DNA of 64,000 nucleotides from Vanrija pseudolonga (taxonomy: Eukaryota; Basidiomycota; Tremellomycetes; Trichosporonales; Trichosporonaceae). Shown here piece by piece: positions 24,543-35,174 of the stretch. The notes beneath the pieces are model-generated. The model saw nothing but the letters and a program-made list of their open reading frames with translations. It made no database searches and was not told the DNA's origin. Made by a program: the position numbers and the translations under genes. The first letter of the stretch is position 1. Each line of letters starts with the position of its first letter. The stretch is from NCBI RefSeq assembly GCF_020906515.1, contig NC_085850.1, positions 682,001 through 746,000 of the forward strand, in the 5' to 3' direction.

Positions 24543-25435
24543 GGCTAGAGGAAGGGAGGGGGGGTGTGGGGGTGTGGGGGTGGATAGATTGGAAGATGGA
24601 GAGGAAGAGGAAGAGGCGAGTAGAATACCTGTGTGTGTGTACCGGCGGCGGCGGCGCAGTAACACTGGTCATGCGGGTGGATCCCCAGTGCCGAAGTGCG
24701 AGGAGGAGCACTGGGGTGGAGGTTGGAGTCGTGTGGAGGTGACGTAATGCCACGTGAGTGAGTGTGGCACTTATTACAACGGCATCAGGGCCTGCTCTCA
24801 GGGCGTCAAACACGGGGGGTGGGTGGGTGTGACTGGAAAAGGATCGACGCGCGCACACACTGTCTGCTTGCATGTATTGCACTGCCTTTCCTTTGATGGC
24901 AGCCGCCCCTCAGCCAAGCATTCAAATGTGGCTTTGGCAACAAACTTGGCACGCAGCAAATAGTCCACTCTGGTCGCAGATCGCAGTACCAGCTGCATGC
25001 GCCACGCGTAGTTCTCTCAGACCCCTCATGCATAGCCTTGTGTCTGCCCATTATAGCTCAAAGGGATGTGACAATAGCAACACTGTGACACCAAATTTGA
25101 ACCCGTTGGCTGCGTGCGTTGTGCGCGTGTTTGTGGAAAAGGCACTAAGGGAGGGAGCCCGCGGGCTGTGAGGCAGACGCTGCGAGTCTCACCCCTAAAC
25201 CAAACCAACGACAAACGACAAAACGACGTTTCGCGACATCAACGACACAACTGTATTGTTCTCTTCAACAACAACTGCATATCACGACCCTTCTCGGCCC
25301 CGTCGCGTCTCTCACTCGTTTCCTCCAGAACCCTCGTAACGCCACTCCCCACGACAAGGCAGGACCCCCCTCCGCTCCCCCATCTCGCCGCTCTCCCTCC
25401 CTCCCCTCCCATCGCGTCCTTGCGTCCTTGCCACA
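24543..25435. other. divergent promoter region, membrane protein and GPI protein
   Basis: About 890 bases between divergent starts. It holds a TGACGTAA site next to a CACGTG site (24740-24756). The 130 bases before the GPI-protein ATG are rich in C and T. No coding motif is seen. Confidence 0.55.
24740..24756. promoter_or_regulatory. CRE-like TGACGTAA plus E-box CACGTG
   Basis: TGACGTAA (24740-24747) is the ATF/CREB- or AP-1-like half-palindrome, and CACGTG (24751-24756) is a perfect E-box, three bases apart. They lie about 200 bases upstream of the membrane-protein start and 680 upstream of the GPI protein. Function is inferred from motif identity only. Confidence 0.35.
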
Positions 25436-26742
25436 ATGTACGCTCTCGCCTTTGTTCTCGCGCTGGCACGCGTCGCTTCCGCCGCCATCACGGTCGAGTC
25501 GCCTGGCGCCGACACGAACGTCAAGCCCGGCGACAGGATCACGGCCGGCTGGCTCCCAGACGACACGGGCAGCTGGACGTCCATGTCGATCAACTTCATG
25601 TCGGGTTCCGACGACGACCCGATCCAGCTGCAGCAGCTCGCGACGGGCATCGACGCGACCGACCCCAACGCGACGACGTACGGCTTCACCGCGCCCAACG
25701 TGGACCCGTACTCGCAGATCTACTTCCTGCAGTTGTGAGTTGGCGGCGCGGAGAGTGTGATGGGAAGAAGCAGGCAGCGTCGGCGGTCGCAGTGTGAGAG
25801 GCTTCTGGCGCAGACATAGCTGCTGCGACAGATGCCGCATTTAGGCCTGACTGTGGCCGAGGCGCCGCAGCCAGGCCCGAGTGTTATCGCTGCGGTAGTC
25901 GCAGTGACCGCATGGGCCGCGTCCTTTTACCCCACCGGCGGCAGTCACCATGTCCGTGCAGGATCTGACAGACACAGCACCTCTGGTAACGGCAGCGACT
26001 TTGTCGACTCCCCACGATTCACCGTAAGTGTCATGATACGAGGGTGTACAGAAGGAACCGAGGCCTGGAACGGGGACGGAGACACAAGGATGGCGATCTG
26101 TTTGCCCCGCTGGCACACACCCAGTAGTGGCATATCTGATACCGAGGAACCGGGGACTTGGCGCGTGTTGGGAACGGAGCTCGATCTCTAGTGCCCTGGG
26201 CCGAAAGCAGCCGCGGTTGGATCTCGGTGTACGGGAGTGACCCCCAGCATGCTCAGCTCATATCGGGATCGGTCGACGCGACGTGTGCTCTCCCTAGACG
26301 TCCGGAGCCACTCCTCGCACAGTCCTCCTCCTGTCCCCACCACTCAACCCCACCCCCTCACCCTGCCCCGCTCACACACACACAGATCTCGTCGCCAGAC
26401 GGAAACACAACGGCACCGACCAGCCAGGGCACTGACGCCAACGGCAACACGTACAACTGGGGCAACGGTTCGCTGGCACAGGGCACCAACACGACCTCGG
26501 CACCAACGGCCGCCTCGAGCACGGCGCAGGGCGGCGTCGGCGGCACGGGTATCACGCTGTACACGAACAACATCAACACGGGCACCAACCTGCCCACGGA
26601 CCAGGCGACCGGTGTCGGCCAGGCGACGGTCAGCGCCAAGAAGCCCGGCAGCGCTGCCACGGCGCTCATCCCCCCCAACGCCGTCGTGCCGGCTTTCGTG
26701 GCGGTCGCGGGTGTCCTCGTCGGTGCCGCTCTGCTCGCGTGA
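25436..26742 (+). CDS. Kre9/Knh1-like GPI-anchored cell-wall protein
   Basis: A predicted 233-residue secreted protein in three exons: 25436-25734, 25978-26023 (46 nt) and 26386-26742. The signal peptide MYALAFVLALARVASA leads into a Kre9/Knh1 N-terminal-type domain: ITVESPGADTNVKPGDRITA, then GFTAPNVDPYSQIYFLQF. The small exon encodes TSGNGSDFVDSPRFT, which completes the domain's usual SPRFTIS ending, and its phase (2 in, 0 out) is exactly what the outer exons need. A Ser/Thr/Gly-rich stalk follows with several N-x-T sites. The last residues (PNAVVPAFVAVAGVLVGAALLA) form a GPI-attachment hydrophobic tail. Family members (PF10342 type) are Ser-Thr-rich wall proteins linked to beta-1,6-glucan. 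The introns (243 and 362 nt) are long for this window. Confidence 0.82.
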
Positions 26743-27857
26743 GCGTGTGTGCAAGTACAACTCGCGCCTCGCAACCAGCCCACCCACATACACGTACGCC
26801 CTTCACGTCACGTCATCATCCCGGGCCGCGCCGCGCCGCGCCGCAACGCGGACGACCCGGCACGGCACGACACCGCACTCACTTGTCTATATCATTTTTC
26901 GTTCTACGAACATTGGCGTGGCGATGCACAGTTTGTCACTGCGGGGTGGTATGTGACTCATGGCCGCGGCATGCCTGCGGCTGTGGCGGCGTTAGAGAGT
27001 CAGCCGTGAACCGCGGTACTCCGGAGTGGGAGGGAGTCGGTCGCGAGGTGGAGCCGCGAGGTGGGCGGGGGCGAGGTAGCCGCTTGGCAGGCATCCGGCG
27101 CGTCGTCGTGTGCGTGCACGGTGGTGGGCGCGCGGCGCGGCATCCACCTTCTTCCCAGCCGTCATCCATGGAAACATGCGAGTTTAACGCAGCAGAGGCA
27201 CGCTCCGGGCGGGCCAGGAACTGTGGATGATCGGCGGACGATCACTGCTGTGCATCGTCGTGCGCGCCGGGGGACGTGGTGCGTGGCATTGATGGTGGGC
27301 GGTTGGTTGCCAGTGGTCAAGCGGGAACCCGCAGGAAGCAGATCCAGCGGCTCCGTCATATACGGAGGAGCCCATGTCCCGCCTGCCGCGCTTTGCGTCC
27401 AGCACCAATCCAGATCCCCTGCGCTGTGTTTATCGGCCTAGCGATGCCAATTTGATGATGGTGATGATGATGCTTGCATGCCGTCGGATACGGGACACGG
27501 TATGCGTGCGTGCTAACCAGTGTTCTGGCGGTGGACGCCCGCAGCCCACACCGCCTCTGGTACGATCATTCCAACGCACACGACTGGCACGACTGGCGGC
27601 ATCGATGCATGCCATGCGCGTGGAACATCCACGCGGCCGCTCTATCAAGTTGTACAACACTGCAATTGCGGAGAGCACAGGCTGTCGCAAGACCCAAGAG
27701 AGAGAGAGAGGAGAGAGAGGTTGAGAGGGAGACAGAAGCAAAGGAAAGATGCCAAACCGCACTGCGTACACCGACGCGGCCTGCAAGCTGGGCGTTGGGA
27801 GCTGCTTGCGAGATGGTTTTGTTTTACGGCGGAGCAATCATTGTCTATGAGTGTGGG
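26743..27857. other. convergent intergenic region with short repeats
   Basis: About 1.1 kb between the stops of the GPI-protein gene (+) and GATA-finger gene (-). It holds a short GCCGC run at about 26828-26842 and an AG-rich run at about 27699-27722. No coding or RNA gene can be supported. Confidence 0.5.
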
Positions 27858-30649
27858 TTACAACCCGTTGAGTGATCCGAGTAAATCGGGGTTGTATCCT
27901 GGAGCTGGTTTGCGTCAGCCTGCGGATCCTTGTCGGCCACACGTCGGCCCGCTCCAGCCTCGCTACGCGCATCACACTCACCTGGTACTGTGGAAAAGTC
28001 GGGATCACCCCCCTCGCGCTTGCGCACAAGGCGGTCGTAGTGATAGCCACAATTGACACACAGGCTCTGTGGGCCATCTGGACCATCGCGCCACTCGTCG
28101 CACACGGTCGTACCGCATCCATGACAGCGCCAGACGTCGCGATTAGGCCGGGGTGCTAATGGGGCCGGACCCGGACGGCCTTGGAACATTGGCTGGCCTG
28201 GCGGCCGTGGAGGCACTGGAGTCCCGCCTACTCGCTTGCCCTGCTGGGCCTTGGTGTTGAGCACTTCACGCCGGCGTCGGATGAGCTCCATCTCACGCTC
28301 AGCTTCCGTCATGTCCTCGCCCGTGGGCGGTTCGTTGCCCGGCGGCAAACGAAGGAACTCGATGGACAGTGCAGGCTGCGAAGACGTCTCGAGCGTCGCT
28401 AATGTCTCGCGCACGAGCGTGGCCAGGCGTGCGAGGCGTGTGTGTAGATATGGTGGCGGAGGTGCTGGGGATGGGTTGGATGGCGTGGCCGAGAAGGGCT
28501 CCATCAGAGAAATGAGCTCATTGATGTACTTGTCGAGCTGGGCATGTCAGTAGACGTTGGCGATCTCGCTGGATGGACTCACCTGGTCCACCTGGGTCTC
28601 GTAAGACGGCGCCCATTCATTGATGCGGCGCATATCGACAGCAGGGGGCGGCGGAGGAGCTTGACCAAGGGCAGAGGTGGCGTGGTATACCTCCAAGGGC
28701 AGACCAGAGATTCCTTCGAGGCCTGAGGAGAACTGAAACGGGTCAACGGCGAGCCTCCAACTGCTCAAGTCGTCCGAGTCGAAGAGGAGAGGATCCGACG
28801 GGGTAGCGGCGACGGGCGCTGGTGGATTGAGCGGCGCGGGCACTGGCAGCGGCTGATTGGGAATGTGGGTGGGGAGAGAGAACGATGGGAAGGGCTGCTG
28901 CTGTTGTTGCTGCTGCTGTTGGAGTTGACGAGGGAGATTGCCCAACCCGTTCGCGTTTTGGTTTCCGAGGGGGAGTCCAGAAGGAGAGGTTCCAGAGTCG
29001 TGGGCGTTGTTATTATGCAAAGTCTGGCCGCCGTCAAGAGGCGAACGACCAGCAGTACCAGAAGCACCAGTGGCCAAGTCAGGGAGGTTGAGCTGGAAAC
29101 CGGAGGACTGGAGAATCCAAGGCGCGTTGTTCATCTCGACGTACTCCGGTAATGGCGGGGGAGGCATCCCAGCTCCGGTGTTGCCGCCAACTGCAGGGTC
29201 GCAAGGAGGCTGGCCTGCAGCAACCGCGTTTGGAGAGGGCTGGGGCGGTCCAAGAGACGTGGATGAGGATGCTGGTGCGTTGTGGGCTGTGCTGGATGCG
29301 CTTGCACTGCCTGGTGTATTGACGCTGTTATCGCTCGGGCTGGTAGAGAAGAAGGGAAATGCTGGTGACTGGATGGACAGTGTTGCTGGGTTGGATGTGA
29401 CGACGGCGGCACCAGACGCAGAGGCGGCTGATGCTGCTGACGCTGACGCTGGTGCTGCTGGTGCTGTACCGGCAGGGGCACCAAGGTTGGTTTGGCGGGT
29501 TCCGCTCGTGATGCCGGCAGCAGTAGGACCAGAATGTCCTGACTCTGTCGTGCTGGTCGTTGAAGCAGTGACAGAGTTGCTACCAGTTAGAGTAGTTAAC
29601 CCGATCGCCCCTCGAGTAGCAGCTCCAGGAGTTGGAGGTTGCCCGGCTCCCGTCGTCGTACTTCTTTCTGGCGCCGTTGTCGTGGCTGTGCTGCTGTGAT
29701 GGACGACTCTTCCCGCCGTCGTCGGCGTGGACGCTCCCGTGCCTGGAGCCGTACTATTCCGACTTCCCTGCTGCTGCTGGAGTCCATGATGGTGCTGCGG
29801 GTGATATTGCGTCGAAGACGACGAACCGACCGCTTGTTGATATTGATATAAACCTTCTTGCTGTTGTGGTGGTGGTGGATGCGGTGGTCGTTGCTGCTGC
29901 TGCTGCTGCGGCGCAATGGTCCCGCCGCCGCCGCCGCCCACTCCACCATCACTACCAGTTCCGACGTCGTAACCCGAGCCACCGCTGCCACCAAAGTAGC
30001 CACCGCCGCTGGTCGGCGCCGACTCGTACATTGGCGAGCGATACCCCTGGGATGAGTAGAGGTACTGGGATGGCTGCGGCGGAAAGGACGGCGGTTGAAG
30101 CGACTGCTGCTGCTGTTGTTGCTGCGGATTGTGTCGTTGGTCGACACCGGCACCTCCAGCGTAACCTGCGGCTCCGGCGCTGCTGCTGTGGTTTGACAAC
30201 GAGGACGACGAGTGTCGCTGATGCAGGGACGGGCGCGTTGGCCCCAGTGGCGAGGAAGAAGAGGACGATCCTGATGCGCCAGTGCTCGACGAGGAGCCGA
30301 TCATTGCCGGTCCGGGACCGGCACCGCCGCTGCTGATCCACGCCGGCATTTGCTGCTGCTGCTGCTGCGCGTGCGAGGGCGAGAGATGGTGCGAATGGGA
30401 GTGGGAGTGGGAGTGGGAGTGGGAGTGGGAGTGGGAGTGAGCGTGAGCGTTGGGCTGGAGAAGCGGCGGCGGCCCTTGGTGCTGTTGTTGTTGCTGCTGG
30501 AGCTGCATCTGCTGTTGTTGTCTGGCATACAGAGCTGCCGCTGTTGATGAGGAAGACGCGTTACCGTCGTCGCGCGCCTCGGCCTGGAGCGCATAGTAGC
30601 CCCCGCCGTCGCCGCCGATCGGAGGACCGCGCCCTCCGTTGTAGGCCAT
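27858..30649 (-). CDS. Q-rich transcription factor with C-terminal GATA-type zinc finger
   Basis: The start at 30649 (MAYNGGRGPP) is preferred; the frame is open to an earlier Met at 30739. The N-terminal two thirds are low complexity: polyQ runs, Ser runs, and a strict (Ser-His)n tract coded by the hexamer repeat at about 30393-30442. A leucine-rich helical region (TQVDQLDKYINELISLMEPF) spans the intron at about 28540-28582. The finger is CHGC then 18 residues then CVNC, with EWRDGPDGPQSLC between: C-x2-C-x18-C-x2-C of the GATA class (about 28040-28125). It binds GATA-like DNA by family knowledge. Splicing a last intron (acceptor AACCAG) gives the C-terminus APGYNPDLLGSLNGL with a stop at 27858. 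Reading on without splicing stays open to 27845 with a different tail. Role unknown. Confidence 0.8.
30393..30442. repeat. GAGTGG hexanucleotide minisatellite
   Basis: About seven units of GGGAGT/GAGTGG, decaying into GAGCGT. On the minus strand it is in frame and encodes alternating Ser-His. Length variation would change the tract without a frameshift. Confidence 0.85.
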
Positions 30650-32224
30650 GGCGGTGGGGAGCGGGGGATGGTGTCGACGGGCGGCGATGCGAGGGGGAGC
30701 GCGGTGCGAGCTGTTGTTTTGGTGTGCCAAAAGTGACAAAGGAGAGAGAGAGAGGAGAAGAAAAAAGTTGGAGTGTGGATCGCGCGCACAAGCACAACGA
30801 GGTCGAGCACGAGCAGGCCAGCAGCAGCAGCGGCAGCACGGAGCAAGGCGACCGGGATGGGTGGGAGTGGAGTCTGCTGGGTGCTGGTTCGGTAGGTCCG
30901 AGGGGCCGGCAAGTTGGCTGCTGGGCGGGAATCAGGCCCCAAGGATGTGCCCGGAGGTGGGGGGCGTCGGGGAGCAGCAAGGGAACCAACGAGTCGAGCT
31001 GGCTGGCTGGGCTGGGCTGGGCTGCTGTTCGCTGGCTGGCTGGTGACGGCGTGGGGGAGAAGGGTTGCAGGCAAGCCGAACTGGTCGGCGGCGGCGGCAG
31101 CTGCTGCGGCGGCGCTCTCGATCGAGGAGCCAGTATCCTGACGTGTTCTTTGGCTGCGACGGCGCAAGGGCTAAGAGGGCCGCGACTTTCGGCGTGGCGC
31201 CGAGCGGTGGGTAGTGGGCGGCGGAGGCGGCGGCGGCGGGGGGTAGGCTAGGGGTGGCGATGCTCGGTGACGGCGTGTAATGAGCGAGCTGGGCTGGAGC
31301 TGGGTGCGAGGAGGCAGTCAAGGCCGCCTTTAAGTGTCTAGGAGGTGATTGAACAACGTTTTTACGGTTTTCTTGGTTCCAGATGGTGGTAACTCTGTGT
31401 TGCTAGCATGCAGCATGCATGAATGGGACGCGGACTCGGACCGGGAGCCAGGTGACGAGGGCTAGTCTGCAGCAGGAGAGCAGCAGAGCCGCCGCAGCAC
31501 CCAGCAACAGCCAACAGCCGGCAGGCAGGCAGTCTGGGTCGGTGTCTAGTCGAGGAGCTCGGTTCTTTGGGCCCAGCGCCTCGTCGCGCCTCATTCAACT
31601 CGCGACCCTCAAAGCCGGCTGGCGGGCGGGCGGGCGGGCGGGCACGCGCCGCGTGGGACAGGCGGGTACGACTCACGGCGCCGAGGCGGAGGCGGCGGCG
31701 TCGGTGGCGTCGGCGTGCGTGGCAGCTGGGCCCTGTGGTGGCGTCGGCGTCGTCGCGGGCGGGTTGTGCTGCTTGTGCTGCTTGCGCTGCTCGGCACGGC
31801 TCACAGCCAGGCCCAGGTCTTTGGTTTGTTGGTTGTTGTCGCCCGGGTCACACTTCCCTTCAGGTTGAGTGATGCTCTCTGACGCCACGACCGACTGGAG
31901 CGGTGGGGTCTGTTCCTTTGGGACAGTACCCCTCGGCCCTCGCTCGACACCTCGCGGTCCATTAATACACGCGCTGTATGGTCGACGTGATGCATGCCAA
32001 GAACGACGACGACCCGGCGACACGCGCTGGGCCGTGAATCTGTCTGTCGGTGTCTTCAAGTTTCATGTGGCCGGCCGGCGTCGCCGTCTGGCCTCTGCTT
32101 GTCTCTTGTGCCCACGGCCCACCACCACGACGGAGTATTCCACAAGGACGCCCGAGAGTCGAAATGGGAGCCGCGTGCAGTGCCGCAACGTGTATCGTAT
32201 CGCATGAATCGTAAGACGTGCGAC

Positions 32225-32266
<42 letters not shown>

Positions 32267-33326
32267 CAACCACCACAACCACCACACACGACCACCATAT
32301 CGGCCGTACTGTACACCCGGTACCCATGCTGCACTGCTTCGATCGCCGCGCACAACCACACGCGGTATGCAGCGGCCATCTGGACCACCACCCTGTAATC
32401 TCGCAACGACCCACCCCGCCGGCCCACATTCTCGTCGTCAACGCTGTCGTCGTCGTCGTCGGTCCATCGGCCAAGGAGGGGCACGCGCGAAAAACGGGGC
32501 CAGCTGCCTGCCTGCCACGGAGGAGCCGCGCCGATCGACGAGGATCTGGCATGCGCTTGGGTCTTCACCGCCATGATCTTCGTAAAGCACAGATCCACAC
32601 TGGCGCGCGCTTGGCCACGGCCACGGCCTCACGCCGCTCGTGCCCCCTCTTGGCTGGCTGGCCTTTGACCCCTCCCTCCCTCGCCTAAACTACAACGGGT
32701 CAACTATGTACTTGCACGCGGTCACTGCACTCTTTGCATCGCCTGGAGGTTGCGCATGCATGATGAGCCAGCCTGTTCTTGTCCGGGCATGCCATCATCT
32801 ACTGTGATAGTCTTGGTGGGCATACACACACCATGCGGCAAGTGAGTGGGCAAGTGTCATCCATTATTCGTGGTTCTGGCGTCTGGATCGCCCTGTGCTA
32901 CTCCGCTCGGAGCTGACCTGCCTGCCCTTGGCGGCGTCGTCGTCTGCTACTGCTACGAGGCATTAAGCTGCAATAGTTCATCAGCGCCCCGTCATGACTG
33001 AAATGCAATCAACAGGGGCAGGAGCAGTCAGTCGCCAGCAAGGAACCCCACTCCACTCAGGCCAGACAAGCATAGTGCTATTCATTGTCCCTCTGGCGCT
33101 CCAAATAGACAAAATTATTTCAAGTGGCGCCCAGTGCTGTCACGTGCATTTTAGCCGCGGAGCCAGCATGCAGCAACACTCCGAGCTCTCCGAACCTAGT
33201 CTAGCCTAGCACTCCGGACTTGCCGATGACGGCCGACCGATCGAGTTGAACCCCATCACATGTCGCCAACTTTTACCTCCACTTCTGCTCTCCACTCGCT
33301 CGCTCGTGCACACAACAGTCCCAGTG
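30650..33326. other. long divergent intergenic region, about 2.7 kb
   Basis: The longest gene-free stretch here, between the GATA-finger gene (-) and the mitochondrial SerRS gene (+). It holds a GGCGGGCGGGCG-type run at about 31620-31642 and a (CAG)n tract at about 32225-32266. Frames are open by GC bias, but none shows a recognisable domain. A long 5' leader or regulatory region for the GATA factor is plausible. Confidence 0.5.
32225..32266. repeat. (CAG)n trinucleotide repeat
   Basis: About thirteen CAG units in intergenic DNA. They lie in open frames on both strands, but no supported gene contains them. Confidence 0.85.
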
Positions 33327-34990
33327 ATGCGGGGTACGTATAGCCGCAGCAGCGACTTGGCCAGCTCGGGATCCACGGAATGACAGGGCCCCTTGCTAGG
33401 CTGCCCCAGCTTGGCCTCGACTGACACCTGCTCTTCCAGGACTCACCGCCCTCCGCGCCAGCGCCTGCCGGCGGCCCGTAGCCCGCGCGTTGTCAACAAG
33501 TGCGCGCGCCTCAGCCCCGCTCGCCAAGCCGCGGATCGACTACGCGCGCTTCCTCTCGGACCCAGAAGCGACGTCGCGGAACATTGTCGAGCGCGCGCTC
33601 CCCCTCGCGGCGGACCACGTCGAGCGGCTGCGCGCCGCGCGCGAGGCGCAGCTCGGCGCCGAGCACTCTTTGAATGACGCGCGCGCCGCCCAAGGTGTCG
33701 CGTCCGCCGTTCTCAAGGACAAGAGCAAGACTGGCGCCGAGAAGCAGGTCGCTATCGCACACGCCAAGCTCCTCAAGGACGAGGTCCAGAAGCTGGAAGC
33801 CGCGCACGCCGAGGCCGAGCGCGCGCTGCTCGAACTCGCGCTCGTGCTCCCCAACTTTTCTCACCCCGCCACTCCCATCGGTGCGGAGGAGAACGCGACG
33901 CTGCTGGAGAGCTTTGGCCCCGCGCCGCTCCCTACGTCCGAGGCGCGCGACCACGTCCGCGTGACAGAAGCCTACAGGTGGCTTGACCCCGCGGCGTCGG
34001 CGACGACGACGGGGTCGTCCTGGCCGTTCCTCCTCGGTGCGACCGCGCAGCTCGAGCACGCGCTGAGCGGGTACGCGCTCTCGACGGCCATCAAGCACGG
34101 GTACACGCCGGTCTCGCCGCCCGAGGTCATCTCGGCGGACGTGGCGTGGCGCTGCGGCTTCCAACCGCGCGACGGCGACAACGGGCCGCGGCAGACGTAC
34201 TTTCTCGAAAGCGAGCACGGCGACCACGCGCACAAGCAGCTGTGTCTAGCGGGCACGGCCGAGATCCCCCTGGCCGCGATGAACGCCGGCCGCACGCTCG
34301 CGCACGCGCAGCTGCCGGTGCGCTACGTCGGCGTCGGGCGCGCGTTCCGTGCTGAAGCCGGCGCACGCGGCGCCGACACGCGCGGCCTGTACCGCGTCCA
34401 CCAGTTCACCAAGGTCGAGCTGTTCGCGATCACGGCGAGCGGGGGCGGGAAGAGCGACGCGGTGATGGAGGAGATTAGGGGGATACAGAAGGAGATTGCG
34501 GAAGGGTTGGGGTTGAGTGTGAGGTGAGTCCGCCGAGCGCAGCGAGGCGTGCGTGGAGTGTCGCCGTGTCTAGCAGCGACGTCAACGCCACAAGTAGTCC
34601 CTGTGAGCTCGCTCGCTGACGCTCGCTCGCTACAGAGTCCTCGACATGCCGACCTCAGAGCTCGGAGCGTCTGCGTCGCGCAAGTACGACATGGAGGCGT
34701 GGATGCCCGGGCGCGGCAAATGGGGCGAGATCACCTCGACGTCGAACTGCACAGATTACCAGGCGCGCAGGCTGGGGATCCGGTACAAGGACGGCGACGG
34801 GCTGCACTTTGCGCACACTCTGAATGGGACTGGCGCGGCTGTCCCGCGCCTCATTGTCGCGCTGCTTGAGAATGGGGTGCGGCTCGGCGCTGAGGGACAG
34901 GTCGAGGGGGTCGACTTGCCTCAGGTTCTGAGAGCATTCTGGCTCGGGCCGGAGAAGGACGGCGACGGGGACGTTATTCGCTGGGTTTAG
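33327..34990 (+). CDS. DIA4: mitochondrial seryl-tRNA synthetase
   Basis: Charges mitochondrial tRNA-Ser. Exon 1 (33327-33333) encodes only MR and the first base of a Gly codon. Exon 2 (33440-34523) continues [20 protein letters not shown], an Arg/Ser/Ala presequence typical of matrix import, and this is the main reason for choosing this start. A tRNA-binding coiled-coil arm follows (about 33560-33840, Ala/Glu/Lys-rich). The class II core carries [14 protein letters not shown] (the TxE loop for serine), motif 2 as [12 protein letters not shown]...[15 protein letters not shown], and motif 3 as [18 protein letters not shown] in exon 3 (34636-34990). Length about 480 is normal for organellar SerRS. 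Two introns. Confidence 0.92.
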
Positions 34991-35174
34991 GGAGCACTGG
35001 CACGTAGCATACACCATTCTGCATTATCACACGGGCTGGGGGCGGGGTACAGGAGAGTGGAACCGGCTCGGACCATATGAACGCCTGCATAATGACAATC
35101 AATCTACACCCTCGCTATGCTATGTCGGCCACGGGGCCGCTGCTCCGCGGCACGCCGTGCCACTCCGCTCCCGC

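Noticed and set aside
24990-25110. Possible tRNA-like segment
   Set aside because: A box-B-like GAACC sequence is present but no acceptor stem or anticodon arm can be drawn.
32218-32400. PolyQ/polyS/polyA open frames over the CAG repeat
   Set aside because: All six frames stay open over a trinucleotide repeat. No supported exon structure or domain surrounds it.
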